The notes under the pieces: model-generated
The model's database searches: none
What the model was told of the DNA's origin: nothing
Seen by the model: the letters and a program-made list of their open reading frames with translations, nothing else
Source of the DNA: Patescibacteria group bacterium
Lineage (GTDB): Bacteria > Patescibacteriota > Microgenomatia > Levybacterales > UBA12049
Assembly: GCA_018900295.1 (NCBI GenBank)
Contig: JAHIGH010000201.1
Coordinates: 1 to 6,642, forward strand
Direction: 5' to 3'
DNA: 6,642 nucleotides
Program-made: the position numbers and the translations under genes
In this document: piece by piece, positions 6,441-6,642 of the stretch
Numbering within the stretch: the stretch's first letter is position 1
How the letters are laid out: every line of letters begins with the position of its first letter

Positions 6441-6497
6441 AGACGGGCGGAAACGACGCAGGATTATTTTGCAACTTTAGATTTTTTTAATCTCTAA
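6437..6497 (+). pseudogene. lysA 3'-end fragment (last 19 codons and stop)
   Basis: Inside the second repeat copy, bases 6438-6497 still encode the LysA C-terminus from IRRAETTQDYFATL to the stop. No LysA coding sequence precedes it and no start codon makes it a gene. If an element integrated at the lysA 3' end, this could be the displaced original tail while the intact gene received the element's copy. Otherwise it is a simple duplication. Confidence 0.85.
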
Positions 6498-6521
6498 TTT
6501 TAAAGAATGAAAATTTCGGTC
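6437..6521 (+). repeat. 85-bp direct repeat, copy 2
   Basis: Identical over all 85 bases to 2636-2720. It is preceded by the right arm of an inverted repeat rather than by lysA coding sequence and followed by cctgacttgtgc instead of atcgcccgtc. Complete identity, including synonymous positions and non-coding bases, indicates a recent duplication, ongoing gene conversion, or an assembly join. Confidence 0.95.
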
Positions 6522-6611
6522 CTGACTTGTGCAAATGAATTTTAGTAAAAACGTAAAGCTTATTAAATCAACATAATCGGTATTAAAAATGAATATTAGC
6601 GGTACTAAGGG

Positions 6612-6617
6612 TATAAT
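6612..6617 (+). promoter_or_regulatory. -10 box for a probable leaderless gene
   Basis: TATAAT (full consensus) lies exactly 6 bases before the ATG at 6624, which puts the expected transcription start on the A of the start codon. No good -35 hexamer is found at 16-18 bp (atgaat at 6589-6594). The imperfect repeat cggtattaa/cggtactaa (6578 and 6600, 22 bp apart) just upstream might be a regulator site. Confidence 0.4.
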
Positions 6618-6623
6618 ATCCAC

Positions 6624-6642
6624 ATGTTTTACGTTAGAACTA
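6624..6642 (+). CDS. Possible start of a further gene (cut by window end)
   Basis: ATG at 6624 opens MFYVRT and runs off the window. Support comes only from the -10 box at the right distance for a leaderless transcript, mirroring the arrangement before the gene at 2969. Six residues do not allow identification. Confidence 0.3.

Larger units (their letters stand above)
6349..6532 (+). repeat. 10-bp direct repeat tgacttgtgc flanking the 3' module
   Basis: The bases tgacttgtgc occur at 6349-6358 and again at 6523-6532, exactly enclosing 164 bases that carry REP-like unit 2, the inverted repeat and the 85-bp lysA tail copy. This is the arrangement expected if that module was inserted with duplication of a 10-bp target. 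A 10-mer match over this short distance could also arise by chance at the level of a few percent. Confidence 0.4.
6211..6623. other. Non-coding scar region without an intact gene
   Basis: This stretch of about 410 bases holds no credible intact gene on either strand. From left to right it contains the rest of the minus-strand scrap, a DnaA-box-like sequence (6242-6250), two REP-like hairpin units (6309-6394), an inverted repeat (6399-6440), the second copy of the 85-bp lysA tail (6437-6521), and an AT-rich leader ending in a -10 box (6612-6617). The density of repeats and gene fragments points to past recombination or insertion. Confidence 0.7.

Noticed and set aside
6205..6559. 9-bp direct repeat acgtaaagc (6205 and 6551) and 8-bp inverted repeat aacgtaaa / tttacgtt (6550 and 6628)
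   Set aside because: Short AT-rich matches with no coherent structure; too weak to call as element ends.
1..6642. CRISPR arrays, tRNA or rRNA genes, riboswitches, UGA recoding
   Set aside because: No regularly spaced repeats, no tRNA cloverleaf or rRNA-like stretch noticed, and TGA acts as a normal stop at the end of dapL.

Overview
The window looks like AT-rich bacterial DNA read with the standard code: dapL ends in a normal TGA, so UGA is not recoded. None of the four internal gene starts or the truncated-gene start has a visible Shine-Dalgarno sequence. Short 'taaagctacgg' hairpin repeats lie near the right end, together with a large exported PGRP-type amidase operon. This combination reminds me of Patescibacteria/CPR genomes, but no marker gene here settles the lineage, so treat that as a guess.

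Bases 1-2696 are a tightly coupled lysine/diaminopimelate cluster. It holds the 3' end of an archaeal-type aspartate-semialdehyde dehydrogenase gene (asd), then LL-diaminopimelate aminotransferase (dapL, joined by TAATG), then diaminopimelate decarboxylase (lysA, joined by ATGA). Together they cover the entry step, the aminotransferase shortcut to LL-DAP and the final decarboxylation to lysine. The DapA, DapB and DapF steps must be encoded elsewhere.

Bases 2697-2968 are intergenic. They hold a minus-strand relic of an Excalibur-type calcium-binding domain with a hairpin at its stop codon, and a near-consensus sigma-70 promoter whose predicted start point lies about 6 nt before the next ATG. 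That promoter drives what looks like an envelope operon: an 867-residue secreted zinc amidase with extra beta-rich domains, a 136-residue membrane-anchored protein of unknown function, and the N-terminal part of a YdcF/SanA (DUF218) membrane protein that is truncated.

Bases 6180-6642 are a scar-like region. It contains a protein-like minus-strand scrap, REP-like hairpins, an inverted repeat, and an exact 85-bp copy of the lysA 3' end plus its downstream flank (2636-2720 repeated at 6437-6521). The last bases appear to begin another gene with a -10 box placed for a leaderless transcript. The main hypothesis is that the roughly 3.7-kb envelope segment was inserted at the lysA 3' end, or that the lysA tail was copied to the far side of it. 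No intact integrase or transposase is in view.
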